Source of the DNA: Candidatus Sulfotelmatobacter sp.
GTDB taxonomy: Bacteria; Vulcanimicrobiota; Vulcanimicrobiia; Vulcanimicrobiales; Vulcanimicrobiaceae
Length of the DNA: 64,000 bases
Assembly: GCA_035504415.1 (NCBI GenBank)
Contig: DATJRY010000011.1
Location: forward strand, 372,001-436,000
Direction of reading: 5' to 3'
The notes under the pieces are model-generated. The model worked only from the letters and a program-made list of their open reading frames with translations, did not search any database and was not told where the DNA came from. This document shows positions 17,169-25,919 of this stretch, piece after piece. How positions within the stretch are numbered: position 1 is the stretch's first letter; each line of letters starts with the position of its first letter. The translations under genes and the position numbers were made by a program.

Positions 17169-19342
17169 AGGTCGTCGGCGAACCGCTGCCGCGCCCCGAC
17201 GCGCGCGCGAAGGTGACCGGTGCCGCGCTCTATCCGGCCGACTTGGTGCGCCCGGAGATGCTGCACTGCAAGGCGGTGTTCGCCCATCGCGCCCACGCGC
17301 GCATCGAGCGGATCGACACCGCCGCGGCGCGCGCGCTGGACGGCGTCGTCGACGTCTTTGTCGCGGGCGACGTCCCGTACAACCGCTACGGTTTGATCGA
17401 CGCCGATCAGGAAGTGCTGTGCAGCGAGGTCGTGCGCTACGTCGGCGACCGCGTCGCGCTGGTGGTCGCGGTCACGCCGGAGATCGCCACCCGCGCCGCC
17501 GCGCTCGTCGAGGTCGCCTATCACGACCTGCCGATCGTGGTCGACGCGCACGCCGCGATCGCGGACGGCGCCCCGCTCGTGCACCCCGGCCACGGCACGA
17601 ACGTGCTGCTCCACCAGAAGATCCGCCACGGCGACGTCGCCGCCGGCTTCGCCGCCTCGGACATCGTGGTCGCCGGGACGTTCACGACCAGCTGGCAGGA
17701 GCACGCGTACCTGCAGCCCGACGCCGGCATCGCGTACTACGAAGGCGTGACGCTGGTCGTCGAAACCGCCGGCCAGTGGCTGCACGAGGACCTGCGGCAA
17801 GTCGCGGCGATGCTGCGCCTGAACGAAGACCAGGTCGCGATCCGCTACGCCAAGATCGGCGGCGCGTTCGGTGGCCGCGAAGACCTCTCGGTGCAGGCGC
17901 TGGTGGCGCTGGCGACGTGGAAGACGAAGCGGCCAACGGCGATCGTGTGGAGCCGCGAAGAGTCGATCGTCGGTCACCACAAGCGCCATCCGTTCCACAT
18001 CGAGGCGAAGTGGGGCGCCAAGCGCGACGGCACCATCGTGGCCGTGCAGACGCGGCTGCTGGCCGACGGCGGCGCGTACGCGTCGACCAGCGTCGAGGTG
18101 CTCAAAGGCGCGGCGATCTTCGCGCACGGCCCCTATCGCACGCCCAACGTCGCGACCGACGGCATCGTCGTCTTCACCAACAACCCGCCCAGCGGCGCGT
18201 TCCGCGGCTTCGGCTCGCCGCAAGCGCACTGGGCGGCCGAGTCGATGATCGCGCGCGTCGCGCAGGCGCTCGAGCTCGACCCGGTCGAGATCCGGCGCAA
18301 GAACCTCTACCGCGAAGGCGATCGCGAGCCGACCGGCAGCGTGCTGCCCGAAGGCGTGACCGCGGTGCCGGTGCTCGACGCGTGCGCGCAAGAAGCGGCG
18401 AGCCGCTTCGTCCCGCGCGTCGCGCGCGGCGAGCACGGCCGGCTGCGGCGCGGCATCGGCATCGCCAGCGGGATCAAGAACGTCGGCTATTCGTTCGGCT
18501 TCCCCGAACAGTCGACGGCGACCGTCGAGCTGATCGTCACCGACCGCATCGAGCGCGCGCTGGTGCGCAGCGGCGTCGCCGACGTCGGCCAAGGCGTGCA
18601 CCTGATCGTCCGTCAGATCGCCGCCGAGACGCTCGGCCTGCCGCTCGACGCGGTGGCGCTGATCAGCGACGACTCGGCCGAAGCCCCGAACGCGGGCTCG
18701 GCGTCGGCGTCGCGCTTGACCGTCATGGCGGGTCGCGCCGTACACGACGCCGCGCTGGCCGCGCGCGCCGCCTGGCAGCGCGGCGAGGCGCCCGCGGCGA
18801 CGGTGCAGTTCCGGCCGCCGCCGACCACGCCGCTCGATCTCGAGACCGGCCAAGGCCGGCCGTGCTACAGCTACGGCTACGCGGCGCAAGCCGTCGAGGT
18901 CGAAGTCGACGTGACCACCGGCGTCACCCGCGTGCTCAAGATCATCAGCGCGCACGACGTCGGCCGCGCGATCAACACGCAGCAGGTCGAAGCGCAGATC
19001 GAAGGCTGCTTGGCGCAAGCGCTGGGCTACGCGCTGACGGAGAACTTCCTGGTGCGCGAGGGCAAGGTGCTCACGCCGCACTTCAGCAGCTACTTGTTGC
19101 CGACCGCGCTCGACATGCCGACCGAGGTCGTGCCGCTCATCCTCGAGCTGGGCGATCCGATCGGTGCCTTCGGCTCGCGCGGCATGGCCGAGATGCCGCT
19201 GGTTCCGTTCGCGCCCGCCGTCGCGGCGGCAATCTACGACGCGACCGGCGCCTGGGTCGACGATCTGCCGATGACGCCGGAACGCATTCTGGCCGCGATC
19301 ACCAAGGTGCGCCGGGCCAGCGCAGCCGCCGTGCCCAGCTGA
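17165..19342 (+). CDS. Xanthine dehydrogenase-type molybdenum (Moco) subunit
   Basis: A 725-residue molybdopterin-binding subunit starting at GTG 17165 inside a GTGA overlap with the upstream gene. Characteristic segments are GGAFGGRED and NPPSGAFRGFGSPQ for pterin binding, AKVTGAALYPADL at the N-terminus, GVADVGQGVHLIVRQIAAE, and RGMAEMPLVPFAPAV near the C-terminus with the Glu expected to be the catalytic base. The longer open frame upstream (to 16025) only repeats the neighbour's sequence in another frame. Urate from this enzyme would feed PuuD at 30 kb. A related hydroxylase substrate (nicotinate, CO) cannot be ruled out by motifs alone. Confidence 0.93.
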   Translation: MKVVGEPLPRPDARAKVTGAALYPADLVRPEMLHCKAVFAHRAHARIERIDTAAARALDGVVDVFVAGDVPYNRYGLIDADQEVLCSEVVRYVGDRVALVVAVTPEIATRAAALVEVAYHDLPIVVDAHAAIADGAPLVHPGHGTNVLLHQKIRHGDVAAGFAASDIVVAGTFTTSWQEHAYLQPDAGIAYYEGVTLVVETAGQWLHEDLRQVAAMLRLNEDQVAIRYAKIGGAFGGREDLSVQALVALATWKTKRPTAIVWSREESIVGHHKRHPFHIEAKWGAKRDGTIVAVQTRLLADGGAYASTSVEVLKGAAIFAHGPYRTPNVATDGIVVFTNNPPSGAFRGFGSPQAHWAAESMIARVAQALELDPVEIRRKNLYREGDREPTGSVLPEGVTAVPVLDACAQEAASRFVPRVARGEHGRLRRGIGIASGIKNVGYSFGFPEQSTATVELIVTDRIERALVRSGVADVGQGVHLIVRQIAAETLGLPLDAVALISDDSAEAPNAGSASASRLTVMAGRAVHDAALAARAAWQRGEAPAATVQFRPPPTTPLDLETGQGRPCYSYGYAAQAVEVEVDVTTGVTRVLKIISAHDVGRAINTQQVEAQIEGCLAQALGYALTENFLVREGKVLTPHFSSYLLPTALDMPTEVVPLILELGDPIGAFGSRGMAEMPLVPFAPAVAAAIYDATGAWVDDLPMTPERILAAITKVRRASAAAVPS

Positions 19343-19382
19343 CCGCTGGAGCGCGTCGTAGCGGTAGCGCGAGCGCGGCAGC

Positions 19383-21197
19383 TCAGCGCACCACGGACAG
19401 GATCGCCGCACCGAAGGCGGCGGCGCCGGCGATCAACCAGGTGACGTAATCGGTGACGATTCCGCTGTGCCACGCATGCGGAATGCGCATCGCCGACTCG
19501 TAAAGACGCGCCAACAGGGCCCACACGCGCCGCAGCCGGTGCGCGAACAGTCCGATCGAGGCGAAGCCGATCGCGAGGAGACCACCGCCCAAACCGTGCA
19601 CGAGGTCGGGTCTCAACGGGAGCGCGACTCCTCGCCCGAGCGGGACCGGGGCCGCGGCGTGCAGCAGCAGCGCTTCCTGCATCGGCCGATCGACGAAGCG
19701 CATCGCCGCCGCGATCGCCGTCGGCGGAATCGCGGCCAGCAGTCCCACCACGAACGAGAGCACGAGGAGCACCAAGGTCGGAACCGCCATGTTGGCGAGC
19801 CGCGCGCCCTGCGCCGGTGCCGTCTCGGGCTGCTCGGTCCCGGGCGTCAAGGCGCGGGGATCCGGCGGCGGCCCCCAGCCGAACGTCATGCGCCCAACCG
19901 CGTTGAGCACGGCGGCCCCCGTCAAAGCAGCGCTCACCCCGAGCGGGATCATCACCCAGCCCAGGTGGGCGTGCGCCGCGCCGCGCGCGATCAGCGCGCT
20001 GCCGACGAAAAGTCCGCACGGTGGCATGCCGGCGAGGGCGAGCGCCCCCAGCGCGAAGACGGCCGCCAGCCACGGAAGCTCGCGGAGCTTTCCGCGTAGA
20101 TCCTCGACGTCGACGGTCGACCAGCGATTGAGCATGATCCCGCTGCCGAAGAATAGCGCTCCCTTCACCAGCCCGTGGCCGAGCACGTACACGAAGAAGC
20201 CGCCCAGCGCGACCGAGCCGAACAGCGCGATCCCGCACAGCATGAGGCCGCTGTGCGCAACGGTAGAGAACGCGAGCAGCCGCTTGAAGTGCCGTTGCGC
20301 ATAGGCCATGACGGAGCCGACGACCGCGGTCGCCAGGCCGAATGCAAGCAGTACGTCGCGCACCCCCTCGGCATGGGCGCCGAGCGCACCCGAGAAGACG
20401 CTCCAGTATATTCGCGCGACGGCGTAGAGTCCGGCCTCGACCATGATCCCGGAGAACAACGCGCACAGCGGCGTCGGCGCGACGGCGTGCGCTTCGGCGA
20501 GCCAGAAGTGAAACGGCACGATCGAGGCCTTCACCAAGAAGCCGACGACGATCAGCGCGAACGCGACCAGCACCAGCGGGTCGCTCTTGGCGGCGAGCGC
20601 GTGCGCGATCTGCGCCAGCAGCAGCGCGCCGGTGCGCCCGTACAGCAGCGTGATTCCCGCGAGCACGAAGAACGCACCGGTGCTGTTGACGACTGCGAAC
20701 GAGAGCGCCCCTTCGACGGCGGCCGAGTCTTCCGAGCGAAATCCGGTCAGCGCGTACGCGGCGACGCTCATGAGCTCGAAAAACACGAACAAATCGAAAA
20801 TATCGCCGGTCAGGAAAAAGCCGATCAGCGCCGCGCTGAAGACCTGCAGCAGTGCGACGAACGCACCGTCGTCCTGATTGTAATACGTCCAGGCGTAAAC
20901 GAAGGCTGCCAGCGTGAGGAACGCCGCCAGCGCAGCCAACGCGGCACCGGCCGGGTCGACGACGAACGCGATTCCGAGCGAAACGCCGTGAGCGGGATGC
21001 CAGCCCCCGAACCAGTGCACGACGGTGCCGTGCACGGCTGCGTCAGCCGCCAGTGCCGCGCACGCCGCGGTCGCGAACGCCGAGGCCACGATGTTGATGA
21101 TCGACCACACCGCACGCGGCACGCGTGTGCCCATCCCCGCGGTCAGCGCGGCGGCGATCAGCGGGACCGCCAGCGCAAGCGGCGCGAGGGCACTCAT
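19383..21197 (-). CDS. mrpD: Mrp/Mbh-type proton antiporter large subunit (MrpD/MbhH-like)
   Basis: A 604-residue NuoM/NuoN-like antiporter with about 14 hydrophobic spans. The two charged residues of the proton path are present: Glu141 in FDLFVFFELMSVAAY and Lys223 in VGFLVKASIVPFHFWL. It is the last gene of a seven-gene operon and starts with ATGA over the mrpC stop. It is the only large antiporter-like subunit here; no NuoL-like MrpA accompanies it. The C-terminus has extra hydrophobic spans after GAAVLNAVGRMTFG. Confidence 0.93.
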   Translation of the reverse strand: MSALAPLALAVPLIAAALTAGMGTRVPRAVWSIINIVASAFATAACAALAADAAVHGTVVHWFGGWHPAHGVSLGIAFVVDPAGAALAALAAFLTLAAFVYAWTYYNQDDGAFVALLQVFSAALIGFFLTGDIFDLFVFFELMSVAAYALTGFRSEDSAAVEGALSFAVVNSTGAFFVLAGITLLYGRTGALLLAQIAHALAAKSDPLVLVAFALIVVGFLVKASIVPFHFWLAEAHAVAPTPLCALFSGIMVEAGLYAVARIYWSVFSGALGAHAEGVRDVLLAFGLATAVVGSVMAYAQRHFKRLLAFSTVAHSGLMLCGIALFGSVALGGFFVYVLGHGLVKGALFFGSGIMLNRWSTVDVEDLRGKLRELPWLAAVFALGALALAGMPPCGLFVGSALIARGAAHAHLGWVMIPLGVSAALTGAAVLNAVGRMTFGWGPPPDPRALTPGTEQPETAPAQGARLANMAVPTLVLLVLSFVVGLLAAIPPTAIAAAMRFVDRPMQEALLLHAAAPVPLGRGVALPLRPDLVHGLGGGLLAIGFASIGLFAHRLRRVWALLARLYESAMRIPHAWHSGIVTDYVTWLIAGAAAFGAAILSVVR

Positions 21198-21538
21198 CCC
21201 TGCATCGGTCGTAGGGCTTGCGGGTCGACGGAACCGCACGTCTTATAGATGCGCAGTGCGAACGCCAGCAGCAGCGCCGTCACCGTCGCGCCAACAACGA
21301 TGTCGGTCAGCGTCACCGCTTGCACGACCGGATCGGTCGCCCGCACCCCCGGGAGCACGTCGCTGAAGATCGGGGCGGTCGCGCCCAGCCGGTAGCCGAC
21401 CATCAAGATCAGCACATAGGTCGAAGACTGCGTGATCGAGAGGCACAGGATCAGGTGCACGAGGTGCCTGCTCGTCGCCATGCCGTAAAGCCCGACGACG
21501 AAGATCCAGGCCGGCACGACGTAAGGAAGCCAGCTCAC
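21194..21538 (-). CDS. mrpC: Mrp/Mbh antiporter subunit C (NuoK-like)
   Basis: A 114-residue NuoK-like protein with three hydrophobic spans: WIFVVGLYGMAT, LILCLSITQSSTYVLILMVG, and TDIVVGATVTALLLAFALRIY. The motif DPVVQAVTLTDIVVGATVTAL is a hallmark of MrpC. The start is GTG within a GTGA overlap with the mrpB-like gene; the end overlaps mrpD by ATGA. It works in the membrane between the B and D subunits. Confidence 0.93.
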   Translation of the reverse strand: MSWLPYVVPAWIFVVGLYGMATSRHLVHLILCLSITQSSTYVLILMVGYRLGATAPIFSDVLPGVRATDPVVQAVTLTDIVVGATVTALLLAFALRIYKTCGSVDPQALRPMQG

Positions 21539-22308
21539 GAATCGCCCTCACGCGACGGGGAGACACGCTCGACCCGTGTCTCGTCGGCGAACTCGCCGAA
21601 CAGCATGACGAACCCCGCCACCACCTCGACCGCGACGCAGAAGTTGATGACCGGGATCGTGCCGGTCGAGAAGAACGCGCCGAAGGTGCCCAGCGGCAAC
21701 GTGTTGGCAAGGAACGCACCGCTGGTCGCGAGCGTCGCCACGCCGACGACGACGTAGCCCGCCGCGCCGGCGGCCTCGAATGGCTGAGCGCGCTCTTGCG
21801 GGACGAAGCGCCGAAACGGACGGTAGCCCAAACCCAAGAACACGAGCGCTGCGATGCCGGCGGTGATCGCACCGCCCTGAAAGCCGCCGCCCGGCGTGAG
21901 GTGCGGGTGCACGGCGACGTACAAGCCGAATGCCGACGTCAGCGCGATTCCGACCAACGAGAACGCCCGCACCGCATCGGTTCGGCCGACCTCACCGCGA
22001 CCGGGCGCGGGCGGCAACGGCTCGTCCGTCGTCTCGCGCCGGTCCTGCCGCAGGACCAGCGCCAGCCCCGCCACGGCCGCGAACAAAATGAACTCCTCGC
22101 CCATCGTGTCGAGCCCGCGATAGTCGAAGTTGACGGCCGTCACGACGTTCTGGATCTTGCGCTGCACGGGCGCTACGCTGTCCAGCACCGTTCCGTAGGG
22201 GCCGCGATAGACGCCGAAGCTCGGCAGGCGCGCGAGGCCGATCAGGACGACGACGAGCAACGCCACGCTGCTGAGCCCCGCTACCCAGGCGCGAGCGCGC
22301 GGCGTCAC
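21535..22308 (-). CDS. mrpB: Fused MbhE (MrpA C-terminal part) and MrpB
   Basis: A 257-residue membrane protein. Its first 85 residues contain TAVNFDYRGLDTMGEEFILFAAVAGLALVLR, the pattern of the MrpA C-terminal/MbhE piece (NVILVDFRGFDTLGE in relatives). Residues from about 110 on are MrpB/MnhB: GLYVAVHPHLTPGGGFQGGAI and NFCVAVEVVAGFVMLFGEF. In Thermococcus-type Mbh these are two genes, mbhE and mbhF; here they are one. It starts 3 bases inside the end of the MbhD-like gene. Confidence 0.9.
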   Translation of the reverse strand: MTPRARAWVAGLSSVALLVVVLIGLARLPSFGVYRGPYGTVLDSVAPVQRKIQNVVTAVNFDYRGLDTMGEEFILFAAVAGLALVLRQDRRETTDEPLPPAPGRGEVGRTDAVRAFSLVGIALTSAFGLYVAVHPHLTPGGGFQGGAITAGIAALVFLGLGYRPFRRFVPQERAQPFEAAGAAGYVVVGVATLATSGAFLANTLPLGTFGAFFSTGTIPVINFCVAVEVVAGFVMLFGEFADETRVERVSPSREGDS

Positions 22309-22547
22309 CTCGGCCTCCCGCGCTCGATCCGCACGAGCGTCGCAAGCACCGTGAACGGAATCGCGACCGAGCCGACGGCCAGCTCCGAGAGTGCCACGTC
22401 CGGCGCTTGCAGCAGTGCCAACACAATCGTCATGATCAGCCCGTAGATCATGTAGAGGAAGATCTGACGCTTGGGATCGCGCACCAGCACGACGACGGTC
22501 GCCGCACCGGCGACGAGGACGAGCGCGATCCCTTGCAGCGTTGCCAT
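22305..22547 (-). CDS. MbhD-like subunit (DUF4040, detached piece of MrpA)
   Basis: An 80-residue three-span membrane protein. YMIYGLIMTIVLALLQAPDVALSELAVGSVAIPF is the conserved core of the MrpA C-terminal DUF4040 segment, including the APDVALxExAVG pattern with its Glu. It is separated from any NuoL-like domain, as in Mbh hydrogenases. Its ATG shares bases with the mrpG stop, and its end overlaps the next gene by 4 bases. Confidence 0.9.
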   Translation of the reverse strand: MATLQGIALVLVAGAATVVVLVRDPKRQIFLYMIYGLIMTIVLALLQAPDVALSELAVGSVAIPFTVLATLVRIERGRPR

Positions 22548-22849
22548 CAGGTGTTCTCGACCTCGTGCGCGAGCACCGTGCGGCCGGTCTCGTGGGAGAG
22601 TACCCCGCCGAACACCAGGAGCACGAGCGCGATGAGCAGTCCCTTCGCCGCTTGGTTCGCCGTCGCGTGGGTGCCGATCGCGACCGCTACACCGACCAAC
22701 GCCGGCCCCACCGCCGTCGCCAGCGCGACGACGTGCAGGCGCTGCATGGTCGTGCGCAGCACCACCAGTCCGGTCACGGCGAGCAGTTCGACCAGCACGC
22801 TCAGCGCGAGCAGCACGTCGACGAACACTCCGGTCAGCGTCAGAGCCAC
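22547..22849 (-). CDS. mrpG: Mrp/Mbh antiporter subunit G
   Basis: A 100-residue membrane protein with three spans. The MrpG signature VLRTTMQRLHVVALATAVGPALVGVAV (family form RxPDxYxRLHAxTKxxTLG) is clear. I chose GTG 22849, which overlaps the end of mrpF by 10 bases; the frame is open further upstream but there it runs through mrpF. No strong ribosome site is seen, so coupling to mrpF is likely. Confidence 0.85.
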   Translation of the reverse strand: MALTLTGVFVDVLLALSVLVELLAVTGLVVLRTTMQRLHVVALATAVGPALVGVAVAIGTHATANQAAKGLLIALVLLVFGGVLSHETGRTVLAHEVENT

Positions 22850-23091
22850 CGCCGATAGACGCGCGCCAACAGCAGCGTCGAGGGAAAGGCGAGGACGGCC
22901 AGCGCCAGCGAGACGTCGAAGAAGGTCTGGCGCTGAATCCCCTGCTCGATCAGCAGCAGGACGAGAACGGCGAGCACGGTCGCGACTTCGAGCGCGACCA
23001 GCGCGTCGACGATCCGTCCACGCACCGCGACGATCAGGCACGGTACGATGCCGAGCAGCAGTGGGATCGCGGCCGCGTACCAGACGTTCAT
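22840..23091 (-). CDS. mrpF: Mrp/Mbh antiporter subunit F
   Basis: An 83-residue three-span protein: WYAAAIPLLLGIVPCLIVA, RIVDALVALEVATVLAVLVLLLIE and FFDVSLALAVLAFPSTLLLARVY. The RxxDRxxAxE-type pattern (GRIVDALVALEV) identifies MrpF/MbhB. Start ATG 23091 forms an ATGA overlap with the mrpE stop. Confidence 0.9.
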   Translation of the reverse strand: MNVWYAAAIPLLLGIVPCLIVAVRGRIVDALVALEVATVLAVLVLLLIEQGIQRQTFFDVSLALAVLAFPSTLLLARVYRRWL

Positions 23092-23549
23092 AACGGCCAC
23101 TCGCGCGAGTGCGGGGCGGCGCTGGCCGGCGCCAAGACATGCACGCGCAGCGCGCCGCGCAGGCGGTCGACCGAGAGGACGACCGCGTTCGGCGCGGTCG
23201 ACATGCCGGCGATCACCAACGCCCGTCGAGCGGCCGACTCGGGGTCGTCGCCGCCCGTGTCGAAAGCGACGTCGAGATACGCGTCGTGCACGTCGCCTCC
23301 CCCCAGCCGCCGCAGCACGACGCCCCCGACGACGAACGCGTCGCGCACGACGTTACACAGTACCAGCAGCGAGAACCATACCCATCGCAGGCGCATGCCG
23401 TACCGCACGTCGGCCAGCGCGGCGGCTCGAAGGGTGACGGCGGTGCCGAGCAGCGCGATGGCGGCGCCGACCGGCGTCTCCTGCGGGTCGAGCTTCCCCA
23501 CCAGCACGATCTCGAGCACGGCGAGCACCGCCCACAACGCTGTGATCAT
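23088..23549 (-). CDS. mrpE: Mrp/Mbh antiporter subunit E, first gene of the operon
   Basis: A 153-residue protein with two N-terminal hydrophobic spans (LWAVLAVLEIVLVG and VWFSLLVLCNVVRDAFVVGGVVL) and a soluble tail with APNAVVLSVDRLRGALRVHVL, the MrpE pattern (TPGTxxVDxxxxxLxVHxL). GGAG precedes ATG 23549 by 5 bases. Transcription diverges from the large gene at 23629; the 79-base gap holds both promoters, though I see no convincing hexamers. Confidence 0.9.
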   Translation of the reverse strand: MITALWAVLAVLEIVLVGKLDPQETPVGAAIALLGTAVTLRAAALADVRYGMRLRWVWFSLLVLCNVVRDAFVVGGVVLRRLGGGDVHDAYLDVAFDTGGDDPESAARRALVIAGMSTAPNAVVLSVDRLRGALRVHVLAPASAAPHSREWPL

Positions 23550-23628
23550 GATTGCTCCACGAGCATACCCGCGCTCGCGCGCTCGTGCGCAAGCGAGCCC
23601 CGGCCGGCCGAGCGGGTACCTACGAGGG

Positions 23629-25914
23629 GTGAGCGCTGCACCGGTACACTCGGATGGGCCCCGTGTGGATGCCGACCTTCGCGACGCGACGCCACTCGAC
23701 GAGGGGACGACGCTGGGCGCCTTTCACGTCACGGCGCTGCAAGGACGCACGAACCTTTGGCTTGCCGTCCGCAGCGACGGGCGCGACGTCATGGCGGTGC
23801 GGATCGGCCGCGACCGTGGTGAGCTGACCGCACTCCAGCGCACTGTCAACTCGGACGGATCGATCGGCTTTGCTTTCGTGACGCCGCTCGGTCCGATGCG
23901 TGCGACCGTGGACTACCGCAACGAGGACCGCGCGGCGATCCACTGGACCGTCTCATTGACCGCAAACGAAGACGCGGTGATCGACTCGTGGGCACGCGAC
24001 CTTTGTTTTCCGAGCGTGGGCGAGGCTCGCATCCATACGGCGCAGCGCGGCTTGCGGACCGGAACGCTGTTCGCGAGCGTCGAGGGGCCGACCCCGTTCT
24101 CGTTCTTCTACCTTCAGGATTTCTCGTCGCTCAACGAGTACTTCGACGCCGCGCGGCGCGGCCCGGCGGATACCGTCGGCGGCCGCTGGCCCGAGCTCGG
24201 CTACGCACCGCCGAGCGGCACGGACTGCGTGCTGCCGAAGGCGCGCGAGATCATCGTCTCCGACGCGTACCTCCTGCTCGAGCCGACGGTTCCGGCGACC
24301 AAGGACGCGGCCGCGCCGCTGTACCTCGACTTGCTGGCGGACATCTACCTGAGGCTATCGCGACCGGACGTCGCCTATCACGATTGGCCGACTCGCGCGG
24401 CACGCGCCTTGCGCGACCTCTCGAACTCGCCGCTGTGCAGCGACGCGCGGCACGGCCGGCGCTATCTCAAGCCGTACGTCGGCGACGATACGAAACCGCC
24501 CGAAAGCATGGTGCAGCTCACGCTCACGGCCAACGTCGATGAGTACGACGCGTGGCGCGGCGAGCGGAGCGTGCTCGGGACGGTGCTGCGCAGCGGCGTC
24601 CCTTCGTTCTTCGACGAAGACCTCACGACGCTGGTTCGGTGGCTGCCCGGCGAGCCGTTCGCCGCCTCACAAGCCGATGGCAACATGAGTCACGCGGCGA
24701 TGGACAGCTGGTATCTGCACCATGCGCTGTTCAACGCCTCGCGTCTAGCCGAGTCCGGCGACGCGACCGCGAAAGCGCTCTTCGCGCGGAGCTTGCCGTA
24801 CGCGATCCGGGTGGCGCATCGTTTCGACTATCGCTGGCCGATCTTCTTCGATCTCGGGTCGTTGGACATCATTCGGGCGGAGGCGGCGCCCGGCACCGGC
24901 GGCGAGACGGACGTGGCCGGCCTCTATGCGCTCGTGATGCTGCGTGCGTATGAGCTCTTGGGCGAGAAGCGGTATCTGGAGGAGGCGCAAGCCGCGGCGG
25001 CTCGCCTCGAAGGCCTGGGCTTCGATCTCGCGTACCAGCTCAATACGACAGGCTTCGCGGCCGAAGCGATGCTACGGCTCTGGAAGATCACCCGGGTGCC
25101 GTCGTATCTGCGCCTGAGCGAGGTCTGCATGGCCAACCTCTTCGACAACATGTGGATCTGGCGCTGCGGATACGGCAACGCGCGCCACTATCGCACCTAC
25201 TTCGGCCTCTTTCCGCTGCGCGACGCGCCCTATCTCGCGCCGTACGAAGAGCTCGAGGCGCATGCGAAGTTCCATGTCTATCTGGCGCTCGGCGGCGAAG
25301 ACCTGCGACCCTCGTTGCGTCTGCTCATCGCCGAGTTCCAGAAGTACAGCCTGGACCGCGGCTGGTACTTCTACCCCGATGCGCTGCCCGTCGACGTGAT
25401 CGGCCAAGAGGTGCGAAACGGACGCATCGAGCGCGAGCTGTCCGTGCCGCTGGAAGACCTACGCGACGGCTTCGACGCGTGCGGCCAAGTGGGGCAGGAG
25501 GTCTACGGCGCGGGTCTACCCTTCGTGTACACCACCCGTCACTACATGCGCGTGGCGTCCGGCGAGCTGTTGGCGTACTGCGACTACCCCGCCTATGACT
25601 TCCGCGAAGATGGTCGTACGGTGTCCTGGACGACCGGAGGTGATCCGCGCGGAACCTGCACGTTGCGGGTCATGCCGGCCGGTGCGAACCTCGCCGCCAC
25701 CGGCATCCGCGTCGAGGCCCAGGCCGGTTCTGTCCGCGTACCGCTGCACGGCACGTTGTCGGCCGAAGGACATGCGCTATTCGCGCTGCGCGGTGCGCAG
25801 ACGATTCACATCACCTGGTCACGCGAGCCGGCAACGACCGGAGCAACGGTCGTCGTCGGCGCGATGTGCGCGGAGCCTCGGAACGAAAGCTTGACGGACC
25901 TCAGACGGCCGTGA
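23629..25914 (+). CDS. Large protein of unrecognised family, possibly an alpha/alpha-barrel carbohydrate enzyme
   Basis: A 761-residue protein with no signal peptide or membrane span. The N-terminal 270 residues look beta-rich. The middle (about 340-640) has repeated helix pairs such as SRLAESGDATAKALFARSLPYAIRVAH, LYALVMLRAYELLGEKRYLEEA and GFAAEAMLRLWKITRVPSYLRLSE, reminiscent of six-hairpin glycosidases. The C-terminus is beta-rich. Conserved-looking acidic and Trp residues (WRCGYGNARHYRTYFG) may be catalytic, but I do not recognise the family. GTG 23629 has GAGGGG directly adjacent; GTG 23665 is an alternative. It diverges from mrpE. Confidence 0.75.
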   Translation: MSAAPVHSDGPRVDADLRDATPLDEGTTLGAFHVTALQGRTNLWLAVRSDGRDVMAVRIGRDRGELTALQRTVNSDGSIGFAFVTPLGPMRATVDYRNEDRAAIHWTVSLTANEDAVIDSWARDLCFPSVGEARIHTAQRGLRTGTLFASVEGPTPFSFFYLQDFSSLNEYFDAARRGPADTVGGRWPELGYAPPSGTDCVLPKAREIIVSDAYLLLEPTVPATKDAAAPLYLDLLADIYLRLSRPDVAYHDWPTRAARALRDLSNSPLCSDARHGRRYLKPYVGDDTKPPESMVQLTLTANVDEYDAWRGERSVLGTVLRSGVPSFFDEDLTTLVRWLPGEPFAASQADGNMSHAAMDSWYLHHALFNASRLAESGDATAKALFARSLPYAIRVAHRFDYRWPIFFDLGSLDIIRAEAAPGTGGETDVAGLYALVMLRAYELLGEKRYLEEAQAAAARLEGLGFDLAYQLNTTGFAAEAMLRLWKITRVPSYLRLSEVCMANLFDNMWIWRCGYGNARHYRTYFGLFPLRDAPYLAPYEELEAHAKFHVYLALGGEDLRPSLRLLIAEFQKYSLDRGWYFYPDALPVDVIGQEVRNGRIERELSVPLEDLRDGFDACGQVGQEVYGAGLPFVYTTRHYMRVASGELLAYCDYPAYDFREDGRTVSWTTGGDPRGTCTLRVMPAGANLAATGIRVEAQAGSVRVPLHGTLSAEGHALFALRGAQTIHITWSREPATTGATVVVGAMCAEPRNESLTDLRRP

Positions 25915-25919
25915 CGAGC

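Noticed and set aside
17084-19411. A 775-residue minus-strand open frame
   Set aside because: It is the antisense shadow of the Moco subunit of xanthine dehydrogenase.
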